Assembly (NCBI RefSeq): GCF_001678665.1 | Contig: NZ_LZRP01000003.1 | Span: forward strand, 62,001-126,000 | Source: Erythrobacter sp. QSSC1-22B | GTDB lineage: Bacteria > Pseudomonadota > Alphaproteobacteria > Sphingomonadales > Sphingomonadaceae | Reading direction: 5' to 3' | Length of the DNA: 64,000 nt | Shown here: one piece after another, positions 1 through 8,859 of the stretch | Layout: the number at the start of each line of letters is the position of its first letter | Numbering within the stretch: the first letter of the stretch is position 1 | The notes under the pieces: generated by a model | The model's database searches: none | What the model was told of the DNA's origin: nothing | Seen by the model: the letters and a program-made list of their open reading frames with translations, nothing else | Made by a program: the position numbers and the translations under genes

Positions 1-1
1 C

Positions 2-460
2 GAGTTTCGCCTCAACAACATCGGTTTCATCTTCCAGCAGTACAATCTCATCCCCTCGATCGATGCGGCGTCGAACGCGGCCGTGCCGCTGATCGCGCAG
101 GGCATGGACCGGCTCGAAGCCCGCCAGCGCGCGGTCGCGATGATGGAAAAGCTCGCCATCGGCGATCAGGTCGACAAGCTGCCCAACCAGCTTTCGGGCG
201 GCCAGCAGCAACGCGTTGCGATCGCCCGCGCGCTGGTCCACGAACCGCGGCTGGTGGTCTGCGACGAGCCCACCGCCGCGCTCGACGCCCGCTCGGGCCG
301 AAAGGTGATGGACCTGCTGCGCGAAGTTGCGGTGGCGGAAGACCGCGCCTGCATCATCGTCACCCACGACAACCGCATCTTCGATCTCGCCGACCGTATC
401 CTGGTGCTCGAGGACGGGCGGATCACCCATGATGGCACATCCATGCCGGAGGACCACTGA
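2..460 (+). CDS. DevA-type ABC exporter ATP-binding subunit (5' end missing)
   Basis: C-terminal part of an ABC ATPase; the reading frame is open from the window edge, so the Walker A region lies outside. Visible in order are a Q-loop (FQQYNLIP), the ABC signature [15 protein letters not shown], Walker B (LVVCDEPTAALD) and the H-loop (IIVTHDNRI). The HDNRIFDLADRI stretch is typical of DevA/LolD/MacB-type ATPases, which power export rather than import. Its stop overlaps the start of the HlyD gene (TGATG), so the two are one operon. The DevC-like permease expected in such systems is not seen and would have to lie upstream of the window. Substrate unknown. Confidence 0.9.
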   Translation, partial: EFRLNNIGFIFQQYNLIPSIDAASNAAVPLIAQGMDRLEARQRAVAMMEKLAIGDQVDKLPNQLSGGQQQRVAIARALVHEPRLVVCDEPTAALDARSGRKVMDLLREVAVAEDRACIIVTHDNRIFDLADRILVLEDGRITHDGTSMPEDH

Positions 461-1515
461 TGGCGATACTACCCGAGAATTTCAGCTTTTCGCGCCAAGG
501 CCTGCCGATCATCGCGGTGATCGGGCTGGTCGGGGCGGCGATCTTCGTCGGCGCTGGGCTGCCCGATCGCCAGCTTGAGGAGCCGGACCGCGAACCGCCC
601 CGCGCAACCGGCGAGCTCGCCGGGTCGCCGCGGGTTGCAGGCGCGGGCGTGGTCGAGCCTTCGAGCGAGACGATCCAAGTCGGCACCGCGCTGTCGGGTC
701 TCGTGACCGACCTGCTCGTCCAGCCGGGCGTCTATGTTTCCAAAGGGCAGCCGCTGTTCGTGGTCGACACCCGCGCGCTCCGGTCGCGGATCGCGGAAAC
801 CGGCGCCGCGGTCGGCGAGGCGCGCGCCGCCATCGCCGAGGCACGCGCCGCCATCGCCGAAGCGCGCAGCGCGGAAGCGACCGCCGGCCGCCAGCTCGGG
901 CTCTATCGCGAGGTCGAGGATCCCGCCGCGGTCAGCCGCGCCGAGGTCATCCGCGCCGAGGGCGAGGCCAATGCGGCGCGCGAACGCCGGCAACTCGCCG
1001 AAGCGCGGCTCGCGCAGGCGCAGGCCAGGCTCGCCAGCGCGCAGGCGCAGGTCGGCAGCGCCCAGACCGAGCTCGGCCGCGCCACGGTGCGCGCGCCGAT
1101 CGCGGGCGAGATTCTCGCGGTCAACATCCGGCCGGGCGAATATCTCTCGACCATGGGGGGCGGCGGGTCGCAGGCCTTCATCGAAATGGGCGAGACCCGG
1201 CCGCTGCATATCCGCATCGATATCGACGAGGAACAGGCTCCGCGTGTCGCGCTTGGCGAACCGGCAACAGTGTCGCCGCGCGGAGCGGCGGAGCGGCAGG
1301 TGAAGGCGCGCTTCGTCCGCGCCGAACCGCGCGTCGTGCCCAAGCGCTCGCTCACCAACAGCGCCGCGGAACGGGTCGATGTCCGCGTGCTGCAGATCAT
1401 CTACGAACTGCCCGATACCAATGGGTTGTTCCGGGTGGGACAGCAGGTCGATGCCTTCATCCCCGCGCGGGAGCCCGCAGCACGGCGGGCCGAGGCTGAA
1501 AGCGCACCGCGATGA
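460..1515 (+). CDS. HlyD/DevB-type membrane fusion protein of the ABC exporter
   Basis: Periplasmic adaptor of 351 aa linking the inner-membrane ABC pump to an outer-membrane channel. A single N-terminal membrane anchor lies at about residues 9-28. A biotinyl-lipoyl-like half (GLVTDLLVQPGVYVSKGQ) follows, then an Ala/Glu/Arg-rich coiled coil at about residues 110-200, and the second lipoyl half with the family motif TVRAPIAGEILAVNIRPGE. The coil begins with near-identical 21-base units (about 817-860) encoding repeated EARAAIA. The start is fixed by TGATG overlap with the ATPase gene, and the end overlaps the NodT gene by ATGA. The three together look like a tripartite exporter. Confidence 0.92.
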   Translation: MAILPENFSFSRQGLPIIAVIGLVGAAIFVGAGLPDRQLEEPDREPPRATGELAGSPRVAGAGVVEPSSETIQVGTALSGLVTDLLVQPGVYVSKGQPLFVVDTRALRSRIAETGAAVGEARAAIAEARAAIAEARSAEATAGRQLGLYREVEDPAAVSRAEVIRAEGEANAARERRQLAEARLAQAQARLASAQAQVGSAQTELGRATVRAPIAGEILAVNIRPGEYLSTMGGGGSQAFIEMGETRPLHIRIDIDEEQAPRVALGEPATVSPRGAAERQVKARFVRAEPRVVPKRSLTNSAAERVDVRVLQIIYELPDTNGLFRVGQQVDAFIPAREPAARRAEAESAPR

Positions 1516-2939
1516 GCGCTCGCCTGCTGATGATGGCACCATTGCTGGCATTGGGCGCCTGCGTTGCGGGCCCCGCGCCCGAAATCGATACCGCGCCGCC
1601 GCCGCTTCCCGAGAGCTTTGCCTTCGCGCCCGATACGGCGACCGGCGGGTCGCTGGCCGCGCTGCTGCCTTCGGAGGATCCGGCCTATGCGGGTCTGGTC
1701 GCGCTGGCGCTGGCCGAAGCACCGTCGCTGGCCCAGGCCGTGGCACGGATCGAGATCGCTCGTGCGGGCGTCGCGCGCACCGGTGCCGAGCGCCTGCCAG
1801 CCATCGGCGCCGATGCCTCGGTCACCGGGGTGCGGACCAACCCGGACCAGTTCGGCACCACCCTGCCGCCCGGTGCTGCGATCGATACCGAGCGCGTCCG
1901 CTACGGCGCCAATCTCACCGCGAGCTGGGATCCGGACCTGTTCGGGCGGCTGCGCGCCCGGGAAGATGCGGCGCGGGCCCGACTGGACGCCGCGGGCTTC
2001 GAAGCGACCGCAGTGCGCAACGCGCTGCTGGCGGAGATCGCCGCCGCGGTGATCGACTTGCGCACGCTGGGCGCCCGCCAGTCGGCGCTCGAACAGGACC
2101 TCGCCGCTGCCGACGATTTGATGCGGCTTGCCGCCGTGCGCGAACGCGCCGGGATCGCGCCGGGTTTCGACCGGGTGCGGGCAGAAGGCGCGGCGGCGGC
2201 GAGCCGCAGCCGGATCGCCGCACTGTCGAGCGAACGCGCCCGGATCGTCGGGCGACTGGTCGGTCTGACGGGTCAGTCGGGGCAGAATGTTCTGGAAGCG
2301 CTGGGAGCGCCCTCGGCAGCTTTGGCCGAGCCGGCACCACCCATGGCCCTTCCGAGCCAATTGCTGGCCAATCGAGCCGATGTGCGGGCGGCAGCCGCCA
2401 ATCTGGCAGCCGAGGACGCCGAACTTGCCGCTGCGGCGGCGCGGCGGTTTCCGCAGCTCACGCTCTCAGCCGCGCTGGGGCTGCTGTCGTTCGATCTGGG
2501 CGGATTGTTCGACGAGGATGCCATCGTCGGCTCGGCTGGCGGAAGTCTGCTGGCCCCGCTGCTCGATTTCGGGCGCATCCAGGCCGATATCGATGCTGCG
2601 GCAGCGGGCAAGCGGCTTGCCTTCGCTGCTTATCGCGACGCGGTGTTCACGGCGCTGGGTGAAGCCGAAACGGGGTATGGCCTGGTCGCCGCCGCCGATC
2701 GCGAGCTGAACGCCGCGCAAGCGGAGCGGGCCAGTGTCGAGCGCGCTGCACGGCTGGCGGACACGCGCTTTCGCGCCGGACTTTCGGATTTCCTGACCGT
2801 CCTCGAAGCGCGCCGCTCGGCCGACGCCAGCGGCGAGCGTGCGGCTGCGGCACTGGGCAGGGCGTTGCGCGCGCGAGTGCTGTTGTGGCAGGCGCTCGGC
2901 GGCGAGCCCCCGGCGTCCAGAGAAGCTGTAGCGGACTGA
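1512..2939 (+). CDS. NodT/TolC-family outer-membrane efflux lipoprotein
   Basis: Outer-membrane factor of 475 aa. The signal peptide ends in a lipobox (LGAC, Cys17), as in NodT-type channels that are acylated at the N-terminus. Two repeats of long amphipathic helices rich in Ala, Arg and Glu follow. ASWDPDLFGRLRAREDAARA and the second-repeat equivalent around LLDFGRIQADIDAA are the hallmark segments of the OEP family. ATGA overlap with the fusion-protein gene shows co-translation. It supplies the exit duct for the DevA/HlyD exporter; the substrate cannot be told from sequence. Confidence 0.92.
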   Translation: MSARLLMMAPLLALGACVAGPAPEIDTAPPPLPESFAFAPDTATGGSLAALLPSEDPAYAGLVALALAEAPSLAQAVARIEIARAGVARTGAERLPAIGADASVTGVRTNPDQFGTTLPPGAAIDTERVRYGANLTASWDPDLFGRLRAREDAARARLDAAGFEATAVRNALLAEIAAAVIDLRTLGARQSALEQDLAAADDLMRLAAVRERAGIAPGFDRVRAEGAAAASRSRIAALSSERARIVGRLVGLTGQSGQNVLEALGAPSAALAEPAPPMALPSQLLANRADVRAAAANLAAEDAELAAAAARRFPQLTLSAALGLLSFDLGGLFDEDAIVGSAGGSLLAPLLDFGRIQADIDAAAAGKRLAFAAYRDAVFTALGEAETGYGLVAAADRELNAAQAERASVERAARLADTRFRAGLSDFLTVLEARRSADASGERAAAALGRALRARVLLWQALGGEPPASREAVAD

Positions 2940-3033
2940 TCCGCTGCAGTTTTTCAGGAAGTAGGGCGCCGCTGCCAGCAGATGCTCCTGTACCGCCCCC
3001 GGATTGCTCGCTGCGGTTGGTGACCGACAGCTG

Positions 3034-3330
3034 CTAGTCGAACAGCTCTTCCAAGAAGGATTTCTTGCGTTTGGGCTGGCGATAGCCGGTATTGCCGTAG
3101 CCGCGACCCTGATCCTGCCCATAGCTGCGCGGATCATGCATCGGCGCCGGGGCGGGCTGCTGCGGCGCGACGGATTGCGTGTTGCGCTCGATGATCTTGT
3201 CGAGTTCGCCGCGATCGAGCCAGACGCCGCGGCACGCCGGGCAATAATCGATTTCTATCCCCGAGCGTTCGCTCATCACCAGCGCCGTGCCATCGACCGG
3301 GCACGACATTGCTATGACCTTGTCACTCAT
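3034..3330 (-). CDS. Small TFIIB-type zinc-ribbon protein
   Basis: A 98-aa cytoplasmic protein starting at the ATG preceded by GGAGAGAG; a longer reading frame upstream is open but has no such ribosome site. Near the N-terminus two Cys pairs fit a zf-TFIIB-like ribbon (MSCPVDGTAL and YCPACRGVWLDRGELDKII). The middle is Pro/Gln/Gly-rich and the C-terminus basic then acidic (RKKSFLEELFD). The CPxCxGxWLDxGEL pattern is widespread in bacterial proteins of unknown function. It stands alone between the exporter operon and the TonB receptor operon. Confidence 0.85.
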   Translation of the reverse strand: MSDKVIAMSCPVDGTALVMSERSGIEIDYCPACRGVWLDRGELDKIIERNTQSVAPQQPAPAPMHDPRSYGQDQGRGYGNTGYRQPKRKKSFLEELFD

Positions 3331-3459
3331 TGCGATCTCTCTCCATCGATTGTTCTGCCACCAAAATAGGGTGTTTTGGTAGAAAGACAATCGGAGCGGG
3401 CCGCATAGACCCGCTCCGGATAGTGCCGAGGTCGCAGTCTTCCTGGTCTTCCTGGCGGT

Positions 3460-5562
3460 TCAGAAATCCGCCGAGATCGAGGCCTTGACCGTCCGCGGCG
3501 AACCCTGCAGCAGCGCCGCCGAGAAGGCGTCGAAAGCCGATGACCAATAGCGCTCATTCGCGACGTTATCGACCGAAAGCCGCAGCGTGACCGGGGTGTC
3601 CCCGGCGGCGAAGACGTAGCGCGCGCCGAGATCGAAGCGGGTCCAGCTGTCGAGCTCGAGCGTATTGGCAGCATCGACCCATTGTTCGCCGGTATGAATG
3701 ACACGCCCGGTCAGGGTGAAGCCGGGGACGAATGCGAGGTCCCATTCGACATTGGCGTTGGCAGTGTATTCCGGAACGCCCGCCACCTCGTTACCGCCGA
3801 TCAGCTCGGCATTGGTCAGCGCCGCGCCGCCGATCAGCCGCAGGCCCGGTGCGATCTCGCCATTGGCGGTGAATTCCAGCCCCTCGTGGCGCTGGTCGCC
3901 TAGATAGCCGAAGCTACCGTCGGCCAGTGCGCCTTCGCCGGGGCGCTCGATACGATAAGCGCCGAGGGTGAGGAACATGCCGCCGATGTCGAGCTTGCCG
4001 CCGATCTCGTACTGGACGGACTTGCGCGGCGCCAGCGTCTGGCCCGCGTTGCTGACCGGTTGGGCGGGGTCGAGCGGCACGGTTGCCCCGATCTGCAAGG
4101 CCTCGATCCGGTTGGCATAGAGCGTGAGGCCTTCGAGCGGCTTGACCACCAGCCCGGCCACCGGGGTCACTGCGCTTTCATTGTAGAGCGGCCCCGGAGT
4201 GCCGTCGTAGTTGATGTTCTTCTGGCGGATATCCTGCAGGCGCAGGCCGCCGGTGATCAGGATGCGATCGTCCCACAGCCCGATGGTATCGCTGGCGAAG
4301 GCACTCCACAGCCGGATGTTGGTGATCGGGTTCGGGTCGACGAGATCGCCGCCCACGAAGCCGGTGCTCTGCGGCTGGGCAATTTGCGGCGTCGCGTAGA
4401 GGTTGGTCGCGTAGCCGGGGAGGAAGTCGAAGGCGGTGCGGAACACCTGCCAATTGGCGTCTCCTCCGAAATTGAGCTCCTGCGTGATTGCGTTGCCGAG
4501 CTTGACGCGCAAACCCGCCTCGATCGCCTCATTGTTGGTCGTGGCGGGGACGAACAGTGCCGATCCGGTAGCCGCCCCGGTCGTGCTATCGTTCACGGTA
4601 ACCCCGCCGTATATACCGTCCTCGCTGCCGTCGCGCGCACCGGCGCGAGCGTAGACCAACGCGTTGTCGGCAAGGTCGTATTCCAGGTTCACCGTCCCGA
4701 ACAGGTCGCGCAATTCGCTGTAGGTGAAATCCTGCGCGTAGTTGGCGTCGGCTTCCGGCACTTCGGGAATGGTGGCGGTGGCGAGTGTCACCTTCGGGCG
4801 TAGATTGTCGATCCGGACGTCTTGGAACGCGAGGTCGAGAACTGCCCGGAAGGGGCCGGAATCATAGTCCAGCGCCCCGCCGATCACCGCGGTTCGGCGA
4901 TATTCCTCGTCGATCGAAGTCTCGCCGTCGCGATAGGCGCCATTGATGCGGATGCCCCATTCCCCGCCTGCGCCGAAGCGACGCGACACATCGACCGCGC
5001 CCCCGAAGCGGGCAGTCTCCTCCGCACTGGCCGTAGCGCGCACGAAGTCGCGCGGACCCGCGCGTTTCAATATCAGGTTCACATTACCGCCGAGCCCCGA
5101 TCCGCCCGGAGCCGCGCCATTGAGGAAGGCGCTCGCCCCGTTCAACACCTGGACGCTGCCGAACAACTCGGGCGCAACCAGCTGGCGCGGGGCAATACCG
5201 TAAAGGCCGTTCAGTCCGATATCGTCGCCGAACAGCGCGAAGCCGCGGATCACGAATTGCTCGGCGGCATTGCCGAAGCCGTAGGTGGTGCGGATCGTCG
5301 GGTCGTTGTCGAGCACATCGCCGAGCGTCTGCGGCTGCTGGTTGAGGATCAGGCTCTCGTCGTAGGAGCGGATCGAGAACGGCAGGTCTTCGGCAGGCTT
5401 GTTGCCCAGTACGCCGGCGTCGCCGCCATTGACGACCTCGGTGGCGTTTTCGGCCTGCGCGGTGACGACGATTTCGGCGGCCTCCTGCGCCAGTGCAGGC
5501 TGGGACAGCGCGGCAAGCGTGGTGGCAATGGCGAGTGCGGAAACGCGCGGCAGAGGGGACAT
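3460..5562 (-). CDS. TonB-dependent siderophore receptor (FhuE/FoxA-like)
   Basis: Outer-membrane receptor of about 700 aa. The start chosen gives a clear signal peptide (LAIATTLAALSQPALAQ) followed by a TonB-box-like EIVVTAQ. The plug domain includes SIRSYDESLILNQQPQTLGD, and RGFALFGDDIGLNGLYGI resembles siderophore receptors. The barrel ends in the expected aromatic C-terminus (ASISADF). It is the last gene of an operon with a 68-aa membrane protein (13-base gap) and a PepSY protein, and a Fur-like site precedes the operon. Uptake of a ferric siderophore is inferred; the specific ligand is unknown. Confidence 0.92.
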   Translation of the reverse strand: MSPLPRVSALAIATTLAALSQPALAQEAAEIVVTAQAENATEVVNGGDAGVLGNKPAEDLPFSIRSYDESLILNQQPQTLGDVLDNDPTIRTTYGFGNAAEQFVIRGFALFGDDIGLNGLYGIAPRQLVAPELFGSVQVLNGASAFLNGAAPGGSGLGGNVNLILKRAGPRDFVRATASAEETARFGGAVDVSRRFGAGGEWGIRINGAYRDGETSIDEEYRRTAVIGGALDYDSGPFRAVLDLAFQDVRIDNLRPKVTLATATIPEVPEADANYAQDFTYSELRDLFGTVNLEYDLADNALVYARAGARDGSEDGIYGGVTVNDSTTGAATGSALFVPATTNNEAIEAGLRVKLGNAITQELNFGGDANWQVFRTAFDFLPGYATNLYATPQIAQPQSTGFVGGDLVDPNPITNIRLWSAFASDTIGLWDDRILITGGLRLQDIRQKNINYDGTPGPLYNESAVTPVAGLVVKPLEGLTLYANRIEALQIGATVPLDPAQPVSNAGQTLAPRKSVQYEIGGKLDIGGMFLTLGAYRIERPGEGALADGSFGYLGDQRHEGLEFTANGEIAPGLRLIGGAALTNAELIGGNEVAGVPEYTANANVEWDLAFVPGFTLTGRVIHTGEQWVDAANTLELDSWTRFDLGARYVFAAGDTPVTLRLSVDNVANERYWSSAFDAFSAALLQGSPRTVKASISADF

Positions 5563-5575
5563 GGGTCTTTGCTTT

Positions 5576-5782
5576 CTAACGAAGGGAAGAGGGTGAATCG
5601 GATTGGCGGCGCAGCAGCGCGCCGAAAATGACGAGCGGGGCGAGGCCGAGCAGCGACCACGCCGCCACATCGCGGACGCCATCGCCGGTGAGGCCCAGCA
5701 CCAGCCCGGCGAGCGTCGCGACGCCCAGCGCCAGCGGCCAGGCGAAGATGGTGCGGGTTGTCTGGCGCGAGACGCGGCTCAT
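5576..5782 (-). CDS. Small membrane protein of the PepSY/TonB-receptor operon
   Basis: A 68-aa protein with two predicted hydrophobic segments (around IFAWPLALGVATLAGLVLGL and VAAWSLLGLAPLVIFGALL) and a basic tail. Its start overlaps the stop of the PepSY gene by ATGA, and its stop lies 13 bases before the TonB receptor start, so it is almost certainly translated. No recognised family. Similar tiny membrane proteins sit beside PepSY reductase-like genes in related bacteria. A role in iron uptake is inferred only from position. Confidence 0.75.
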   Translation of the reverse strand: MSRVSRQTTRTIFAWPLALGVATLAGLVLGLTGDGVRDVAAWSLLGLAPLVIFGALLRRQSDSPSSLR

Positions 5783-6936
5783 GCCGACGCCCTGGAGCGC
5801 GCACCGGTGCGGATTTCCTCGATGCGACGCTCGATCGCGCCGGGGCTGCGCCGGAACCACAGCAGCAGCCCGGTCCACAGCACCCAGATCGTCGCCAGCG
5901 TCAGCAGAGTCCACACCAGCTTGAACGGCAGCCCGCCGTAATCGCCGAAATGCAGCGGCTTGGAGATCATCAACGCCTGGTTGAGCGCGGGCATGCTGCG
6001 CGCATCGGTAAGTTCGCCACTGGCAGCGTCGACCAGCGCCGGGGTCAGCAGGTGCTGAGTGACCGGGCGGTCGCCCTGGAAGAAAATCGCGTAGTGATGG
6101 CCCGAGGACCATTCACCGCCGGGGAAGCCGATGAATTGCGGGCTCTTGCCCGGCAGCGCCGCCTGCGCTGCGGCCATCGCGGTGTCGAGCGAGCCATAAC
6201 GCTCGGGTGGCAGCGGCGCGTCACCGGCATAGGCGGCGGTCATCGCGGCGACCTCGCCATCGCGCCATCCCTCGATCAGCGGATCGGCAAAGGCGTTGAT
6301 CGCCCCGGTCAGCCCGATCACCAGCATCCAGGCCAGCGCGACCACGCCCAGCAGATTGTGCTGGTCGAGCCGCTTCACCCGCTCGCTGCGGTTCTGGCGC
6401 ACGGTCCCGAACGACAGCCGCCGCATGAAGGGCGCATAGAGTACGGTCCCCGAGGCCAGCGCGAGCACGAACAACAGGCCCATCGCGCCCAGCACCCACA
6501 TTCCCGGCTGGCCGAGGAACATGTCGGTGTGCAGCTGGAGCAGGAAGTCCATCAGCGGATTGCCCGGCGCGGGGCCGAGCGAGACCCCGCTGGCGCGGTC
6601 GAAGAACAACAGCGTCATGTCGGAGCCGGGTGCATCGGGGGCAGGCCCGGTGGTGACCGTCAGCAGCGGACTGTCCTGGCTGAAGGCCATGAACAGCGGG
6701 ACTTCGCCGGGGCGTTCCGCCAGTGCGCCGGCAAGCATCGTGTCGAGCGGGAGCCCGGTTTCGGCAGAGGGCGCGCCAGCCAGCGCGGTTTCGGCATCGC
6801 CGCCCATCGCGGTGTCGATTTCATCATGGAAGATCAGCGGCAGGCCGGTGACGCACAGCATCAGCAGGAACGCCGTGCAAATCAGGCTGCTCCATTTGTG
6901 AATCAGATACCAGGTGCGGATGGTGCTGCGAGTCAC
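5779..6936 (-). CDS. PepSY-associated transmembrane protein (iron-uptake type, PiuB-like)
   Basis: A 385-aa inner-membrane protein with an N-terminal PepSY_TM helix (WYLIHKWSSLICTAFLLMLC), a large periplasmic section, and further membrane segments around MWVLGAMGLLFVLALASGT, VVALAWMLVIGLTGAINAF and LVWTLLTLATIWVLWTGLLL. His residues within membrane segments (IHKW, LDQHN) suit haem or metal handling, as proposed for PiuB-like ferric-siderophore reductases. The start is GTG. It is first in an operon with a small membrane protein and a siderophore receptor, supporting reduction or release of iron in the periplasm. Confidence 0.88.
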   Translation of the reverse strand: MTRSTIRTWYLIHKWSSLICTAFLLMLCVTGLPLIFHDEIDTAMGGDAETALAGAPSAETGLPLDTMLAGALAERPGEVPLFMAFSQDSPLLTVTTGPAPDAPGSDMTLLFFDRASGVSLGPAPGNPLMDFLLQLHTDMFLGQPGMWVLGAMGLLFVLALASGTVLYAPFMRRLSFGTVRQNRSERVKRLDQHNLLGVVALAWMLVIGLTGAINAFADPLIEGWRDGEVAAMTAAYAGDAPLPPERYGSLDTAMAAAQAALPGKSPQFIGFPGGEWSSGHHYAIFFQGDRPVTQHLLTPALVDAASGELTDARSMPALNQALMISKPLHFGDYGGLPFKLVWTLLTLATIWVLWTGLLLWFRRSPGAIERRIEEIRTGARSRASA

Positions 6937-6970
6937 AGCCGCGCAGCTAGATGGGCCAGCCTATCTCGTC

Positions 6971-6989
6971 AATGAGAATAACTCGCAAT
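6971..6989 (-). promoter_or_regulatory. Fur-box-like operator of the iron-uptake operon
   Basis: Read on the minus strand the site is ATTGCGAGTTATTCTCATT, resembling Fur sites built on the NATNAT arrangement with a conserved ATTCTCATT end. It lies 35-53 bases upstream of the GTG of the PepSY gene, where a promoter is expected, and the local sequence is clearly AT-richer than the surroundings. Iron repression is inferred. Confidence 0.55.
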
Positions 6990-7060
6990 AGCATTCAGTC
7001 GCCACGGGAATGTCGGTGTGCTGGCGCTCGCTTCTTCCTTTCCACTCACACCTCGAAATT

Positions 7061-8041
7061 CTAGCGTCGTAGCACCCGAAGAGTGGCCGGCCTGCCGATC
7101 GTCCGGGCCTGGGCGATGACGGTCGAACCGGTCGCCTTGGCGTTGTAGAGCGCTTCATCCGCCGCGATGTACAATTGCTGCGGATCGAACTCGTCTTCTG
7201 CGGTAGTGACGGCGAGGCCGACGGATACGTTGAGCGGCAGGAAATCCCCTTGCCACGGCACGGGGCGCAGAAGATTTCCCATCAGCGAGCGCACGGCGTC
7301 TTCCATTTCGCTGGGCGTTCTGGATTGCTGAAGCAGGACCGCAAATTCGTCGCCGCCAATTCGGGAAACCAGCCGCGCCTGGGGAAATGCCTGGCGCAGC
7401 CGTGCTCCGAAGGCAACGAGGCAGGCATCGCCCGCCGCGTGGCCCCATTGGTCGTTGAGCCGCTTGAAATTGTCCATGTCGAACAGGATCAGCGTTCCCA
7501 TGGGGGTGCCTGGCGCTTCGTCTTCGGTCCGCTCCAGAAAGCGCTGGAACCGGACGCGGTTCGCAACCCCGGTCAGCGGATCGCATTCGGCCTGCGCGCG
7601 CAGGGCTTCCCACCGGGCGCGATCCTCGGTGATGTCCTGCTTCATGCCATAGAGCGTATCGGCGCGCCCGTTGGCGCCGCGTGTCGCTGCGGTGATCCGG
7701 AGCCAGCGCCGCGCGCCGTCGGGACGAATGATACCGGCATCGAGCGTGAAGCCCGAGCAGGTCTCGATCGCCTTCGACCGCTTGCGCTCGAGCAGTTCGC
7801 GCGATTCCTCGTCGAAGAGTTCGACGGTTTCGCGGCGTTCGGGGGCGCGATCGGCCGACAGGCCGAAAATGTCGAATACCCCGTTGGTCCAGGTGAGCCG
7901 TTCGCTGGCGAGATCGCACGACCATGCACCCATCGGGACAAGCGATTCAGCCAGGTCGTAAAGCTCCGTCGCCTGGGGACCATCATTGTCGGGATGGGCC
8001 AGTCCGATTTCGAAATCTCGATGTGCGGCAAGTTGGTTCAT
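7061..8041 (-). CDS. PAS-GGDEF diguanylate cyclase
   Basis: A 326-aa protein making cyclic di-GMP. A PAS domain spans about residues 30-140 (TWTNGVFDIFGLSAD, then a PAC end with YGMKQDITEDRARWEAL). The GGDEF domain spans about 150-320 with an intact active site (RIGGDEF, residues 229-233) and the metal-binding aspartate in FDMDNFKRLND. The RxxD inhibitory site expected just before the active site is absent (PQAR instead), so product inhibition may be weak. No EAL domain and no membrane segment, so it should be a soluble sensor-linked cyclase. It is transcribed alone. Confidence 0.93.
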   Translation of the reverse strand: MNQLAAHRDFEIGLAHPDNDGPQATELYDLAESLVPMGAWSCDLASERLTWTNGVFDIFGLSADRAPERRETVELFDEESRELLERKRSKAIETCSGFTLDAGIIRPDGARRWLRITAATRGANGRADTLYGMKQDITEDRARWEALRAQAECDPLTGVANRVRFQRFLERTEDEAPGTPMGTLILFDMDNFKRLNDQWGHAAGDACLVAFGARLRQAFPQARLVSRIGGDEFAVLLQQSRTPSEMEDAVRSLMGNLLRPVPWQGDFLPLNVSVGLAVTTAEDEFDPQQLYIAADEALYNAKATGSTVIAQARTIGRPATLRVLRR

Positions 8042-8085
8042 CGGTTCCGCTTTTGACCCCAGGTTTCAGGCGCGACCCCGTTAGA

Positions 8086-8107
8086 GTCACTTAGACGCCA
8101 TAGTGAC
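8086..8107. promoter_or_regulatory. Inverted repeat upstream of the diguanylate cyclase gene
   Basis: GTCACT and AGTGAC form a perfect 6-base inverted repeat separated by 10 bases, 45 bases upstream of the cyclase start in the divergent gap to the pseudouridine synthase gene. It could be a regulator site; chance occurrence is not excluded. Confidence 0.25.
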
Positions 8108-8263
8108 GATGAGTAAACGGCGCGTTTAGCAGCAGGCGGGGCGATTGGATTGTACAGGTCCGGCATCCGCATCACCCGGCTTTTTGCCGTCAGCAGCTTG
8201 CGCGACATGGCGCAGAATGGGATCGCTTGCGCCACCCGGTGTTCGCTGGGCGAGGGGAATCGC

Positions 8264-8812
8264 ATGACGCGGCTGGTTATCTTCAACAAGCCCTATGGGG
8301 TGCTGTCGCAATTCACCGATCGCGGGTCGGAGACAGCGAGGCAGACGCTGTCCGAATTCATCAACATGCCCGGGGTCTATCCGGCGGGCCGGCTCGATCG
8401 GGACAGCGAGGGCTTGCTCTTGCTGTGCGACGATGGCCGCCTTCAGGCCCGCATCGCCGACCCGCGCTACAAGCTGGCCAAGACCTATCTCGTCCAGATC
8501 GAGGGCGAGCCGGAGGCGTCCAGTCTCGACGCGCTGAGAAGCGGTGTGCGGCTGAAAGACGGACTGACGCGGCCCGCCGGGATCGAACCCATTCCAGCGC
8601 CCGATCTCTGGCCGCGCGATCCACCGATCCGGGTGAGAAAGAGCGTGCCCGACAGCTGGATACAGGTGACCTTGCGCGAAGGTCGCAATCGCCAATTGCG
8701 CCGGATGACCGCAGCGATCGGCCACCCAACCTTGCGGCTGGTGCGCTGGTCGATCGGAGAGTGGAACCTGGAGGGTCTCGCTCCGGGCCAATGGCGCGAA
8801 CTCGCGGTCTGA
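8264..8812 (+). CDS. rluE: 23S rRNA pseudouridine synthase, RluE-like
   Basis: A 182-aa enzyme of the RsuA/RluB/E/F family. The ATG is preceded by GAGGGGAA, and the protein begins directly with the catalytic domain ([11 protein letters not shown]), without the S4 domain of RsuA, which is the RluE architecture. The catalytic aspartate lies in [14 protein letters not shown], and the later conserved motif is [21 protein letters not shown]. coli RluE modifies U2457 of 23S rRNA; the same target is inferred here. It is convergent with the ribosomal oxygenase gene, separated by a GC-rich palindromic spacer (8832-8852). Confidence 0.9.
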   Translation: MTRLVIFNKPYGVLSQFTDRGSETARQTLSEFINMPGVYPAGRLDRDSEGLLLLCDDGRLQARIADPRYKLAKTYLVQIEGEPEASSLDALRSGVRLKDGLTRPAGIEPIPAPDLWPRDPPIRVRKSVPDSWIQVTLREGRNRQLRRMTAAIGHPTLRLVRWSIGEWNLEGLAPGQWRELAV

Positions 8813-8859
8813 CACGGTTGCAGGCCGAGGGCCCGGGCCCCCCGGGCCGGCCTGGCGCA

